NCBI GenBank assembly: GCA_000715685.1
Contig: KL569423.1
Span: forward strand, 103,562 to 109,680
Length of the DNA stretch: 6,119 bases
Reading direction: 5' to 3'
From: Streptomyces lilacinus
Lineage (GTDB): Bacteria; Actinomycetota; Actinomycetes; Streptomycetales; Streptomycetaceae
Made by a program: the position numbers and the translations under genes. Under the pieces are notes generated by a model that ran no database searches, had not been told where the DNA came from, and was given only the letters and a program-made list of their open reading frames with translations. Below are positions 5,892 to 6,119 of the stretch, one piece after another; position 1 is the stretch's first letter, and every line of letters begins with the position of its first letter.

Positions 5892-6102
5892 TCAGGCCAC
5901 CAGCCCCACGCGCTTGGCAACGGACACGGTGGTGACCCGGTTGTTCGTGCCCAGCTTGCGATACACCTTCTCCAGGTGACGGTTGACGGTGTGCGGGGAA
6001 ATCGTGAGGCGGCGGCCTATGGCCTCCGAGGTGAGTCCCTCGGCGAGCAGACCGAGCACCGTCAGCTCGCGTGGGGTGAGTCCGACTTCCTCGGGCGGGA
6101 GC
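5892..6102 (-). CDS. LuxR-family regulator, C-terminal DNA-binding domain (partial)
   Basis: Only the last 69 residues are present; the rest lies beyond the contig end. They form a textbook LuxR/GerE helix-turn-helix: GLTPRELTVLGLLAEGLTSE opens the domain, then IGRRLTISPHTVNRHLEKVY carries the recognition helix, then RKLGTNNRVTTVSVAKRVG. Such domains bind DNA as dimers and usually activate transcription. The missing N-terminal part would tell whether this is a response regulator, a large ATP-binding LAL regulator or a simple LuxR. It reads in the same direction as the biosynthetic genes, 142 bp upstream of the oxygenase, and may be the cluster regulator. An apparent N-terminus MCIRDR comes from the adapter bases and is not part of the protein. 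Confidence 0.9.
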
Positions 6103-6119
6103 CTGTCTCTTATACACAT
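6103..6119. other. Nextera/Tn5 mosaic-end adapter remnant
   Basis: CTGTCTCTTATACACAT equals the first 17 bases of the 19-base Tn5 mosaic end used in Nextera libraries. It sits exactly at the window end and is AT-richer than everything around it. Read on the minus strand it gives the false N-termini MCIRDR and MYKRQ, well-known adapter artefacts in protein databases. Not genomic. Confidence 0.95.

Noticed and set aside
5750..5920. Upstream extension of the oxygenase frame
   Set aside because: It would overlap the regulator's 3' end, is rich in Arg/Gly/Pro, and the internal ATG 5749 has a good GGGGAG site.
2702..5935. 1077-residue open frame on the plus strand, antisense to the operon
   Set aside because: It is rich in Arg, Gln, His and Pro, shows no domain motifs and lies opposite three genes with clear catalytic motifs; long antisense frames are usual in DNA of this GC content.

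Overview
The window is about 6.1 kb of very GC-rich DNA with codon third positions almost always G or C, strong purine-rich ribosome binding sites and tight gene packing. This points to an actinomycete, probably Streptomyces or a relative; no gene here fixes the genus. By eye I found no TTA codon in any of the genes. The last 17 bases (6103-6119) match the Nextera/Tn5 mosaic-end adapter, so the window ends at the edge of a draft contig and its final bases are not genomic.

All convincing genes lie on the minus strand and read from high to low coordinates. In transcription order they are: (1) the C-terminal DNA-binding domain of a LuxR-type regulator, cut off by the contig end (5892-6102); (2) a PhyH-like, 2-oxoglutarate/Fe(II)-type oxygenase (4865-5749); (3) a large B12-binding-type radical SAM protein with a ~200-residue C-terminal extension (2435-4783); (4) a 40-residue, very acidic peptide gene only 5 nt downstream (2307-2429); (5) a ~150-nt spacer with a perfect 14-bp stem-loop and four phased direct repeats; (6) a second B12-type radical SAM protein resembling RiPP-maturation radical SAM enzymes, with an atypical CX4CX2C cluster motif (586-2145); (7) an HPr-kinase-like P-loop protein, overlapping the previous gene by 8 nt and cut by the window start (1-593).

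The simplest reading is a biosynthetic operon for a ribosomally synthesised, post-translationally modified peptide (RiPP). The 40-aa peptide would be the precursor, and the two radical SAM enzymes, the oxygenase and the kinase-like protein would be tailoring enzymes. The hairpin just after the precursor gene could raise precursor dose relative to the downstream enzymes. I do not recognise this gene combination or this precursor as a characterised RiPP class. The function is inferred from families and gene order only. No transporter, protease or complete regulator is visible; they may lie outside the window.
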